Shown one piece after another: positions 53,572 to 64,000 of a DNA stretch of 64,000 nt. Made by a program: the position numbers and the translations under genes. Within the stretch, counting starts at the first letter, position 1. Every line of letters begins with the position of its first letter. The notes below the pieces were generated by a model. The model did not search any database, was not told the origin of the DNA, and worked only from the letters and a program-made list of their open reading frames with translations. The stretch comes from Alphaproteobacteria bacterium (GTDB lineage Bacteria > Pseudomonadota > Alphaproteobacteria > Micavibrionales > Micavibrionaceae): contig JASMHE010000010.1 in the NCBI GenBank assembly GCA_030750865.1, positions 1-64,000 of the forward strand, written 5' to 3'.

Positions 53572-53657
53572 TTTTCCACAGAGAGAGTCACAACTCTTTT
53601 TTCGCGTATTCCCTGTGTTTTTGAGGTTTTTCTGTGGATGTAATGCAGTTATCCACA
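53572..53657. promoter_or_regulatory. DnaA-box-like cluster upstream of ftsZ
   Basis: TTTTCCACA (53572-53580), CTGTGGAT (53632-53639) and a consensus DnaA box TTATCCACA (53649-53657) occur within 90 bp of the 348-bp ftsA-ftsZ gap. The last two form a perfect inverted repeat CTGTGGAT/ATCCACAG. A second inverted repeat CTTTCGA/TCGAAAG lies at 53686-53712. No gene is present in this gap. Confidence 0.6.
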
Positions 53658-53885
53658 GTATTTGTAAAAACACCCCTTCACGAATCTTTCGAGTTTTGTA
53701 ACACTTCGAAAGTCCGAATCAAAAGAATCAGTTAGCTTGAGTTTCTCAAGTCGTATCAATGTCTAAGAACAGGAGTTTATGTGGGGTTTTGGAGTCCGAT
53801 TGCGTAAGAATTCATTTTTCCGCTCTTTTATTTCAAGCGTCTCTCACTTAGAATCGAAAGTATCTTGCCTATGGAGGATCACTCA

Positions 53886-55718
53886 ATGATAAATGTCAGA
53901 ATGCAACCAACCGAAGTTCAAAAGCTTTCGCCGAAAATTACCGTAATTGGTGTCGGCGGCGCAGGGGGGAATGCGGTCAATAATATGATCAGCAGCGACC
54001 TGCAAGGTGTCGAATTTCTTGTCTGTAATACAGATGCGCAAGCGCTGGAAGGTTCTTATTGCGAAACAAAAATTCAACTCGGGACAGATGTCACCGGCGG
54101 TCTTGGTGCCGGTGCAAAACCGGAAGTCGGGCGCGCTGCAGCGGAAGAAAGCCTGAATGATGTCCTGACATATCTGGAAGGCTCGAATATGGCCTTTATC
54201 ACAGCCGGTATGGGCGGTGGTACAGGAACGGGCGCAGCGCCTGTGATTGCCAAAGCCTGCCGTGAAAAAGGAATTTTGACGGTCGGTGTTGTGACAAAGC
54301 CGTTCCATTTCGAAGGCACAACACGGATGCGTATGGCCGAGCAGGGCATTGAAGAAATGCAGGATTACGTGGATACGTTGATCGTCATCCCGAACCAGAA
54401 CCTGTTCCGCGTTGCAAACGAAAAAACAACATTTGCCGAAGCGTTCCGCATGGCCGATTCTGTTCTGCAGTCCGGTGTGCGTGGCGTGACGGACCTGATG
54501 GTAATGCCTGGTCTGATTAACCTTGATTTTGCCGATATTCGTTCTTCCATGATTGAAATGGGTAAAGCCATGATGGGAACGGGTGAGGCCGAGGGCGAAC
54601 GTCGTTCTGTCGAGGCCGCTGAGGCTGCGATTAACAACCCGCTTCTTGATGATGTTACAATGAAAGGTGCGCGCGGCGTTATTATTAACGTGACGGGCGG
54701 TACAGACATGACATTGTTCGAAGTTGACGAAGCCTGTAACCGTATTCGTGACGAAGTTGACCCGAATGCGAATATTATCTTCGGTTCTACATTTGACGAA
54801 AAACTCGACGGTGTTATGCGCGTTTCTGTTGTTGCAACAGGGATTGATGCCGAAGAACGTCGCGTTGGTTCAACAGGTGGCGGTGCTGTTTTTACAAATG
54901 CCGTATCCCAGCAGGGCACATCTGAAAAAAAGCTTGAACGCGCACAGCCTAATGCGACAAGCATGAGCGTGGCTGAAGAAGCAGAGACTGCGCAGGATCA
55001 AATTGTCTCGGCGCAACAGCCATCTTTGTCTGCGGCGACCTACAGCCCTGAAATTGCAAAACCGGCAGCGCCGGCACCTGCACCGGAACAGGCTGAACTG
55101 AGCAGCTTTTCTCGCGGGCCCGAGATGCCGCAACCTTCTGCGGAAACAGATGCGAATGCGAGCGAAGCCAAGCGTGGCACAATTTATAACGATGCGTTTA
55201 TTCCGCCAAAGCCTGTCGAGGCACCAAAGCCCTTTGACGGACCATCTGCGGATATGACGCAAACGCCTGCTGTTGAAGAAACGGTTATGGAAGAACAACC
55301 TGCCGCTCCGGAAACACAGGACACAGAGCTGTCTGCATCACGGACGCAAGATTCATCTGTTTCACCTGCTTCTGCAGGATCGACACTGAATTTGAAGCCG
55401 CCTGTACCGGGTGGTGCTGGTCATGTGCCAACACCAAAGAAAAAGCCGGCGTCATTGTTCGAGCGTTTCACAAGCCCGCTACGTCAGGGGCATGATGATC
55501 GCAAAGACGAAGAAGCATCAGGCGAAGGCCGCACAGGCAGTGCCGGTGGTGCCGGAGGATTTGGTTCTTTGGGACTGCGTGCGCCGAAAACGGCCGCTGC
55601 AGCGAAGGAACAGCCGCAGGGCAGCCTGAATATTGATATGCCGAAAGAAAAGGCGAAGAAAGAAGGTAGCGAAGACGAACTTGATATTCCTGCATTCTTG
55701 CGTCGCCAAGCGAACTAA
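53886..55718 (+). CDS. ftsZ: Cell division protein FtsZ with long C-terminal linker
   Basis: FtsZ is the tubulin-like GTPase that forms the Z-ring. The 610-residue protein has the GTP loop GGGTGTGA (110-117), the NLDFADI T7-type loop and the globular core up to about 320. A long Pro/Ala/Glu-rich linker of more than 250 residues follows, and the conserved end [12 protein letters not shown] binds FtsA/ZipA-type partners. Long linkers are known in alphaproteobacteria. The ATG at 53886 follows ATGGAGGATC; an in-frame TTG upstream is not needed. Confidence 0.97.
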   Translation: MINVRMQPTEVQKLSPKITVIGVGGAGGNAVNNMISSDLQGVEFLVCNTDAQALEGSYCETKIQLGTDVTGGLGAGAKPEVGRAAAEESLNDVLTYLEGSNMAFITAGMGGGTGTGAAPVIAKACREKGILTVGVVTKPFHFEGTTRMRMAEQGIEEMQDYVDTLIVIPNQNLFRVANEKTTFAEAFRMADSVLQSGVRGVTDLMVMPGLINLDFADIRSSMIEMGKAMMGTGEAEGERRSVEAAEAAINNPLLDDVTMKGARGVIINVTGGTDMTLFEVDEACNRIRDEVDPNANIIFGSTFDEKLDGVMRVSVVATGIDAEERRVGSTGGGAVFTNAVSQQGTSEKKLERAQPNATSMSVAEEAETAQDQIVSAQQPSLSAATYSPEIAKPAAPAPAPEQAELSSFSRGPEMPQPSAETDANASEAKRGTIYNDAFIPPKPVEAPKPFDGPSADMTQTPAVEETVMEEQPAAPETQDTELSASRTQDSSVSPASAGSTLNLKPPVPGGAGHVPTPKKKPASLFERFTSPLRQGHDDRKDEEASGEGRTGSAGGAGGFGSLGLRAPKTAAAAKEQPQGSLNIDMPKEKAKKEGSEDELDIPAFLRRQAN

Positions 55719-55800
55719 GAGGTCAACCTAAGAGGCCAAAATCAGGCGGCATTCACAGAATTCATTTTAAATGGATATTTACTCAAATTGCTAAACTTGC

Positions 55801-55828
55801 AGGGGGCTTTCGCCCCCTCTTTTTTTGT
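55801..55828 (+). terminator. Terminator after ftsZ
   Basis: AGGGGGC (55801-55807) pairs with GCCCCCT (55812-55818), loop TTTC, followed by a run of T. It ends the dcw transcript; the remaining gap to lpxC (to 56036) contains no gene. Confidence 0.9.
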
Positions 55829-56036
55829 TTCCTGTGTTGTGTGGTGCTGCCTTGTGTTGCGGGGCGCGGCAAGTGTAACAAAGCGCAATAAAGCGTGATT
55901 TGTATAGCGCGCACGTATTTTCTATATTGAAATCAGAGTAAAACGTCTTTTCAGCATTCTCTTTTGCGCATTTTTGCACATATGGCTATGACGACGTTCG
56001 ATAAATTGAAACACATACTTATAACGGTTATTTTAA

Positions 56037-56918
56037 ATGCAACATACGCTAAAAACATCTGTAACATTCGACGGTGTTGGTCTTCATTCAGGATGCGATG
56101 TGACAATGACGGTGCATCCGGCTGAGGCAGGGCACGGCATTGTGTTTGTCCGCACAGATGTGACAGACAGCCGGGCGCAGGCCATAGCGGCCCGCTGGGA
56201 TGCGGTGGTTGATACAAAGCTTTGTACGGTGATTGGTAACGAAGATGGTGTAACACTCGGCACAATCGAACATTTGATGGCCGCGCTGCGTGGCTGCGCG
56301 ATTGATAATGCCTTGATCGAAATTAACGGACCGGAAGTGCCTGTGATGGATGGCAGTTCTGTGGCCTTTGTTGAAAAATTCGATGAAACAGGTTTTGTCC
56401 GTCAGGATGCGCCGCGCCGTGCGATCCGCGTTTTAAAAGAAGTTGAAGTCACCGTTGAGGGTAAGAAAGTGGCCTTGAAGCCTGCTGATATTGCAACTTT
56501 CTCGGGCTTTATCGATTTTGATCATCCGTTGATCGGCAACCAAAAATATGAAATCAAGTTGCTGAACGGGAATTTCCGTCACGATCTGGCCGATGCCCGT
56601 ACATTCGGTTTCGCGCATGAGGTTGAAGCGCTGCGCAAAATGGGGTTGGCGCTTGGCGGTTCTCTGGATAATGCCATTGTGCTTGATAGTGAAAAAGTCC
56701 TGAATGCACAGGGACTACGTTACAGCGATGAATTTATTCGTCATAAATTGCTGGACGCGATTGGCGATTTATATCTGGCCGGTGGTCCGCTTTTGGCCGC
56801 CTATGAAGGCGAAAAATCAAGCCATGACCTGAATAACAAACTGTTGCACGCTTTGTTTGCTGATGACAGTGCCTGGGAATTTGTTGATGCCCCGGCGGAT
56901 CAGGTGCAGGCAAGTTAG
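56037..56918 (+). CDS. lpxC: UDP-3-O-acyl-N-acetylglucosamine deacetylase
   Basis: LpxC performs the committed step of lipid A synthesis. The 293-residue protein has the zinc ligands His79 (TIEHLMAAL), His236 and Asp240 (RHKLLDAIGD), and the catalytic His263 in SSHDLNNKLL. Slightly shorter than E. coli LpxC. Its presence proves lipid A-based outer membrane biogenesis. It follows the ftsZ terminator and has its own leader. Confidence 0.97.
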   Translation: MQHTLKTSVTFDGVGLHSGCDVTMTVHPAEAGHGIVFVRTDVTDSRAQAIAARWDAVVDTKLCTVIGNEDGVTLGTIEHLMAALRGCAIDNALIEINGPEVPVMDGSSVAFVEKFDETGFVRQDAPRRAIRVLKEVEVTVEGKKVALKPADIATFSGFIDFDHPLIGNQKYEIKLLNGNFRHDLADARTFGFAHEVEALRKMGLALGGSLDNAIVLDSEKVLNAQGLRYSDEFIRHKLLDAIGDLYLAGGPLLAAYEGEKSSHDLNNKLLHALFADDSAWEFVDAPADQVQAS

Positions 56919-56968
56919 ATTGTCCTATAAAAGAACTATTTCTTTCTTTTTACGGCACGTTTTGCTAG

Positions 56969-56990
56969 AAAAACGTTTCGTTTTTTCTGT
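56969..56990 (+). terminator. Weak terminator candidate after lpxC
   Basis: AGAAAAACG (56969-56977) is complementary to CGTTTTT(T)CT (56981-56990) with loop TTT; the stem is AT-rich. Confidence 0.4.
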
Positions 56991-57061
56991 TGGTCATAAT
57001 TATATGTCCGAGAGGAAAGAAAAAGCGGTGTGAGACATCATGAAAACAAGGAATAAAAAAG

Positions 57062-58042
57062 ATGCAGCCTGATTTACAACAGAATAATCATTTGATGGCC
57101 GATTTGCGCGAAGGATTTGCCTTTGTCGCGAAAAATGCCAAGCATGTCCGTATTGATTATGATGCGCTGGATCAGTATGTCATTCGTTTGCATGATGTGA
57201 CGGATGAAGACTTGCTGAGTCTTGAGTATCATTTTACCGGCACGGAAGAAGAGATTGCCTCATATATTCTTGTACTGGATGCGATTAATTTCGGGTCCGG
57301 TTATAAAGATTTACTGGCGGATGAAGGCTGGGCGCTGTCACAAGGTGATATTTATTACACGGTTTCAACATTGCTGAAAGATCAGTACAACGCACATGGC
57401 GCGCTCTCGGCAGATGATCTGGCTGCGATGCAGGTTGAAGATGTGGCCAAAATATTGAAGCTGGATTTATCACGCGACAAAATGGCCGAATTTGCAACAT
57501 TATGTACGCAGTCGATTTCCGAGTTGGGGCAATTCGTACAAGACCGCTATGACGGGCGGATTTTGAATTTGGTCCACGCGGCTGGCGGCAGTTGCGAACA
57601 GCTTATTTCTGTTCTGTCTGCATTGCGCCATTTTCAGGATGTGCATGATTATCAAGGGCGCGAGATTCCGTTTTTGAAGCGGGCGCAGCGTGTCGCAATT
57701 GATCTGGAACTGGCCTACAACCATATTGGTAAGACATTGTTTGATGATCTGGATAAATTGACGGTTTCAGCCGATAATGCCGTGCCGCATGTCTTGCATA
57801 TGGATGGTATTTTACAGTACACACCGGCGCTTCAGCAAAAGATCGACAGTCATACATTGTTGCCGTCCGGATCGGATGAAGAAATTGAAATCCGTGCAAT
57901 GGCAGGACAGGCGGTTGAGCTGCTTGCCGCATTAGGAAAGCGCCGCGCGATCGATATTGATCATATTCTGTGGCACAAATCAGTGGAAGAAGATGTATAT
58001 CAGACAAAGCCGACGCATAAGACACTGACAAACTTCTATTAA
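57062..58042 (+). CDS. Queuosine-salvage protein (Qng1/DUF2419), queuosine 5'-phosphate N-glycosylase family
   Basis: Family members release queuine base from queuosine 5'-phosphate (and nucleoside) so that it can be reused in tRNA; best known in eukaryotes (C9orf64/QNG1) and some bacteria. The 326-residue protein matches the family along its length: DAINFGSGY in the N-terminal part, the block FLKRAQRVAIDLELA, DIDKLTVSADNAVPHVL-like sequence (here DLDKLTVSADNAVPHVLH), the GILQY motif, EEIEIRAMAGQAVELL and the C-terminal IDHILWHKSVEE with PTHKTLTNFY. AAGGAA precedes the ATG. It interrupts the conserved lpxC-bamD order. The exact substrate in this organism is inferred from the family. Confidence 0.87.
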   Translation: MQPDLQQNNHLMADLREGFAFVAKNAKHVRIDYDALDQYVIRLHDVTDEDLLSLEYHFTGTEEEIASYILVLDAINFGSGYKDLLADEGWALSQGDIYYTVSTLLKDQYNAHGALSADDLAAMQVEDVAKILKLDLSRDKMAEFATLCTQSISELGQFVQDRYDGRILNLVHAAGGSCEQLISVLSALRHFQDVHDYQGREIPFLKRAQRVAIDLELAYNHIGKTLFDDLDKLTVSADNAVPHVLHMDGILQYTPALQQKIDSHTLLPSGSDEEIEIRAMAGQAVELLAALGKRRAIDIDHILWHKSVEEDVYQTKPTHKTLTNFY

Positions 58043-58179
58043 TCCATTTTTTCTTTCTTGCTGATCCACCGGATAAAAAGCCCGGATGGAAGAGTTGGGG
58101 ATTGCCTGACAAACACCTCTTTCTTTTCGGGGGTGAACCCTCTAGAATGGCGGGGTTAACACGTATTTTGGATATATAA

Positions 58180-59016
58180 ATGATACATAACCGCTTCAAA
58201 TATATGACTGTTTTCGGGCTGTGTGCGCTTTTGACGCTTGGTTCGTGTGCCGGTACGGATAAAGAAGAAGTCAATCCGTATGATGGCCGTCCGGTCGAAT
58301 CGATTTATAACGAAGCGGCGGCTTTGCTTGATCAGAAAGAATATCAGAAATCGGCCGGTATTTTCGAAGAGGTCGAGCGTCAATATCCGTATTCACAATG
58401 GGCAACCCGCGCAGAGCTAATGGCCGCGTATGCCTATTACGAAGCCGGACTGTATGACGATGCCATCTTGGCTGTGGACCGGTTCATGGAACTGCATCCG
58501 GGGCATCAGGATATTGATTATGCCCTTTATATCAAAGCGCTGACATATTACGACCAGATTAGCGATGTTGCGCGGGATCAGGAAATGACCGAACGTGCGA
58601 TGGAAAATCTGGACTTGTTAATCCGTCGTTTCCCGGAAAGTGGTTATGCGCGTGATGCACGATTCAAGCGTGATTTGACCAATGATCACCTTGCGGGCAA
58701 GGAAATGGAAATCGGACGTTATTATCTGACGCGCAATCATGTGAACGCGGCGATTAATCGTTTCCGCGCTGTGATTCAGAATTACCAGACAACAACACAT
58801 GTGCCCGAAGCGCTCCATAGATTGGTTGAATCCTATCTGACATTGGGGTTAAAGGAAGAGGCACTGCAAGTGGCGGCTGTGCTGGGATATAACTATCCGG
58901 GGAATGCTTGGTACGAACGGACCTATAACTTGCTGGATGATGAACAGCGTGCGCGGATCATCGCAGAGCGCGACTGGGTTGATCGCACGGTTGATTCATT
59001 GTTCAAACCGAATTAA
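58180..59016 (+). CDS. bamD: Outer-membrane assembly lipoprotein BamD
   Basis: BamD is the essential lipoprotein of the BAM complex that inserts beta-barrel proteins. The 278-residue protein has a lipoprotein signal with lipobox LGSC (Cys23) and then five TPR-like repeats (YNEAAALLDQKEYQKSAGIFEEVERQYPYSQWATRAELM gives the first unit pattern). Its length matches BamD/ComL. It stands directly upstream of recN and ligA, the usual alphaproteobacterial order. Confidence 0.95.
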   Translation: MIHNRFKYMTVFGLCALLTLGSCAGTDKEEVNPYDGRPVESIYNEAAALLDQKEYQKSAGIFEEVERQYPYSQWATRAELMAAYAYYEAGLYDDAILAVDRFMELHPGHQDIDYALYIKALTYYDQISDVARDQEMTERAMENLDLLIRRFPESGYARDARFKRDLTNDHLAGKEMEIGRYYLTRNHVNAAINRFRAVIQNYQTTTHVPEALHRLVESYLTLGLKEEALQVAAVLGYNYPGNAWYERTYNLLDDEQRARIIAERDWVDRTVDSLFKPN

Positions 59017-59033
59017 AGGGGGAACTGCACGCC

Positions 59034-62785
<3,752 letters not shown>

Positions 62786-62862
62786 AACCGCGCTATGCCG
62801 TTTGGGGCTTCGGTCTTGGGATGTCGTTTTAGGAGGGCGTTTGGAGCGGAGTTGCTGCCTTG

Positions 62863-63108
62863 TCACATATTTTTCTTTTGCGCGCGAATGGTGTTCAGTT
62901 TTTCCATCGCTTTGTCGATATCACTGGGATAAACACGGCGTTCAACAAATTCGCCGCCGCCTGTATTCCGTGTCATAGACAGGTCAAGCGCGTTGATCAA
63001 TTGTTCGCTGACCTCAATATCTTCTTGTTCCAGTGCTTTTTCGAGGGCAAACAGAATGCGGTCACTTAATCTGAGGTGGCTTTTATCGCTAAAATCAAAA
63101 TCGGTCAT
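62863..63108 (-). CDS. Small protein of unknown function
   Basis: No family recognised. The 81-residue product is mostly helical, charged, and predicted soluble: segments LRLSDRILFALEKALEQEDIEV and SDIDKAMEKLNTIRAQ form amphipathic helices. The start at 63108 has AAAAGG upstream; a frame open to 63153 would add a basic segment (KKKKRPH) without support. It lies between convergent ligA and the alpha/beta hydrolase gene, with which it shares strand and could be co-transcribed. Confidence 0.65.
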   Translation of the reverse strand: MTDFDFSDKSHLRLSDRILFALEKALEQEDIEVSEQLINALDLSMTRNTGGGEFVERRVYPSDIDKAMEKLNTIRAQKKNM

Positions 63109-63167
63109 AATGTGCGGCCTTTTCTTTTTCTTGAAATATTTCAGGTCCGGCACTTTAACATGTTTTC

Positions 63168-64000
63168 TTAGGGCATCTGTATCCCGTTTGATTTCAGCAT
63201 ATTCCTGAATTCATCAAAGAACACATCGCGCGTTTGATCTTGTTCCATCAGAATCTCGTGGGCAGCATCAGGCAAGTCTATGATCTTGGCGGTGGGAACT
63301 TGTTCGAAGATTTTTTTGGTGACCTGATTATCGACGATCACGTCTTTACCGGCGCAGGCCACAAGAAACGGAATGCCCAGATTTGCAATTTTTCCAGGGT
63401 TGCTTTCCAGAAAATCGCAAGAGCGCAAGGCATGGTATATCCACCCGTTTGTGATGTTCCCAACCTGTAAGTCGGGATCTTTTTTGCACCAGTAATTATG
63501 GACGCCATTACGGACGGGGTCTGTTGAAAATGTGGCTCGCGCGATCCCCTCACGTTTGGACGCCGTCCAGTTCCCGCCACCTGTCGGAACATAATTTTCA
63601 TTGAAAAAACGTTTTAGATGGGTGGATAAGAAATGCCGCACGACTTTGGGCATGGCTTTCAGAATGTAGGTCGCCGTTAGGGGGGCACTAAAAGCGGCGG
63701 CTTTGAATGTTTGCGGATGATCGATCATGTAACGTAAACCGATATTGCCGCCCATTGAATGGGCCATCATGACAAGCGGTATGTCGGCAAATTCAGGTTT
63801 TGATGCGACATGGTTTGTGATGAATTCATGCAGATCATCGGCATCTTCGGTGAAGCCTTCGGAATGTTTCTTGTGCGGATTAGGCAGATGTCTGTGTGAT
63901 TTGCCGTGACCTTGCCAGTCAATCATGGCAAAGGCGCAATTCATATCAGACAGCGTGCGGGCCGTTTCATAGTATTTTTCAATAAATTCGCTTAGGCCTT
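63168..64000 (-). CDS. Lysophospholipase-like alpha/beta hydrolase (5' end outside the window)
   Basis: These serine hydrolases (monoacylglycerol lipase/PldB branch) cleave acyl esters of lysophospholipids or glycerides. The frame is open to the window edge: the codons before the Met at 63944 read as GLSEFIEKYYETARTLSD, matching the family segment that precedes the oxyanion region DWQGHGKS. The nucleophile motif is AHSMGG (Ser), and the C-terminal half has VIVDNQVT (Asp) and DAAHEILME (His), completing the triad. The N-terminus is cut, so length and any signal peptide are unknown. The Gly before His in the GxSxG-type motif is Ala here. Confidence 0.9.
   Translation of the reverse strand, partial: GLSEFIEKYYETARTLSDMNCAFAMIDWQGHGKSHRHLPNPHKKHSEGFTEDADDLHEFITNHVASKPEFADIPLVMMAHSMGGNIGLRYMIDHPQTFKAAAFSAPLTATYILKAMPKVVRHFLSTHLKRFFNENYVPTGGGNWTASKREGIARATFSTDPVRNGVHNYWCKKDPDLQVGNITNGWIYHALRSCDFLESNPGKIANLGIPFLVACAGKDVIVDNQVTKKIFEQVPTAKIIDLPDAAHEILMEQDQTRDVFFDEFRNMLKSNGIQMP

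Overview
The window is chromosomal DNA from a Gram-negative alphaproteobacterium. The main evidence is gene order: rnpB-mraZ followed by a complete dcw cluster (mraZ to ftsZ), then lpxC, bamD, recN and ligA, plus the block pyrB-plsY-dprA-topA-rnr-rpmG. LpxC and BamD imply a lipid A outer membrane, and a DNPR-type MurE implies meso-diaminopimelate peptidoglycan. The overall look (moderate GC, orphan MotAB, small secreted proteins) would fit a Micavibrio-like or other deep-branching alphaproteobacterial lineage, but that placement is a guess.

Layout. 1-5000: tRNA-Glu, class II fructose bisphosphatase (glpX), then on the minus strand MotA/MotB-like stator proteins, a beta-carbonic anhydrase and a nitrilase-family hydrolase. 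5100-14600: the accessory-looking part. It holds a fused double M16 peptidase whose catalytic half is the second one, a PhzE-type chorismate amination enzyme, and two convergent genes that each carry their own Fur-box-like palindrome. One of these encodes a 1170-residue low-complexity protein ending in a four-cysteine cluster; the other encodes a NifU/Nfu-type iron-sulfur carrier. 14600-15900: a small secreted protein, an Xre regulator and a divergent LexA/CI-like regulator without the peptidase serine. 15950-27677: a long minus-strand gene series running hybrid histidine kinase, CoA-transferase, pyrB, plsY, dprA, topA, rnr, rpmG, with pyrC absent from its usual place. 27796-33300: asd, pdxY and sdhCDAB. 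33300-35000: a non-coding region rich in palindromes with a strong terminator (possible small RNA), an exported MsrA and a secreted protein. 35073-36250: an AmpD-type amidase and RNase P RNA. 36503-55718: dcw cluster. 56037-62785: lpxC, a queuosine-salvage (Qng1/DUF2419) gene, bamD, recN, ligA. 62863-64000: a small unknown protein and a lysophospholipase-like hydrolase cut by the window end.

How the genes work together. Most of the window is core envelope growth and division: peptidoglycan precursor synthesis (MurC-G, MurE/F, MraY, Ddl, MurB), septum assembly (FtsL, I, W, Q, A, Z), lipid A (LpxC), outer-membrane protein insertion (BamD), phospholipid start (PlsY) and muropeptide processing (AmpD). 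Iron is a second theme: two iron-responsive promoters, an Fe-S carrier and the Fe-S/heme-rich succinate dehydrogenase, whose promoter carries a perfect 20-bp palindrome.

The best candidate for something undescribed is the Fur-box pair at 9863-14403: the giant repeat protein with N-terminal CxxC and C-terminal Cx4Cx2Cx2C motifs, paired with the Nfu protein. The M16 peptidase with reversed halves, the stand-alone PhzE-like enzyme, the Qng1 homologue inside a conserved cluster and the palindrome-flanked possible small RNA after sdhB also deserve attention.
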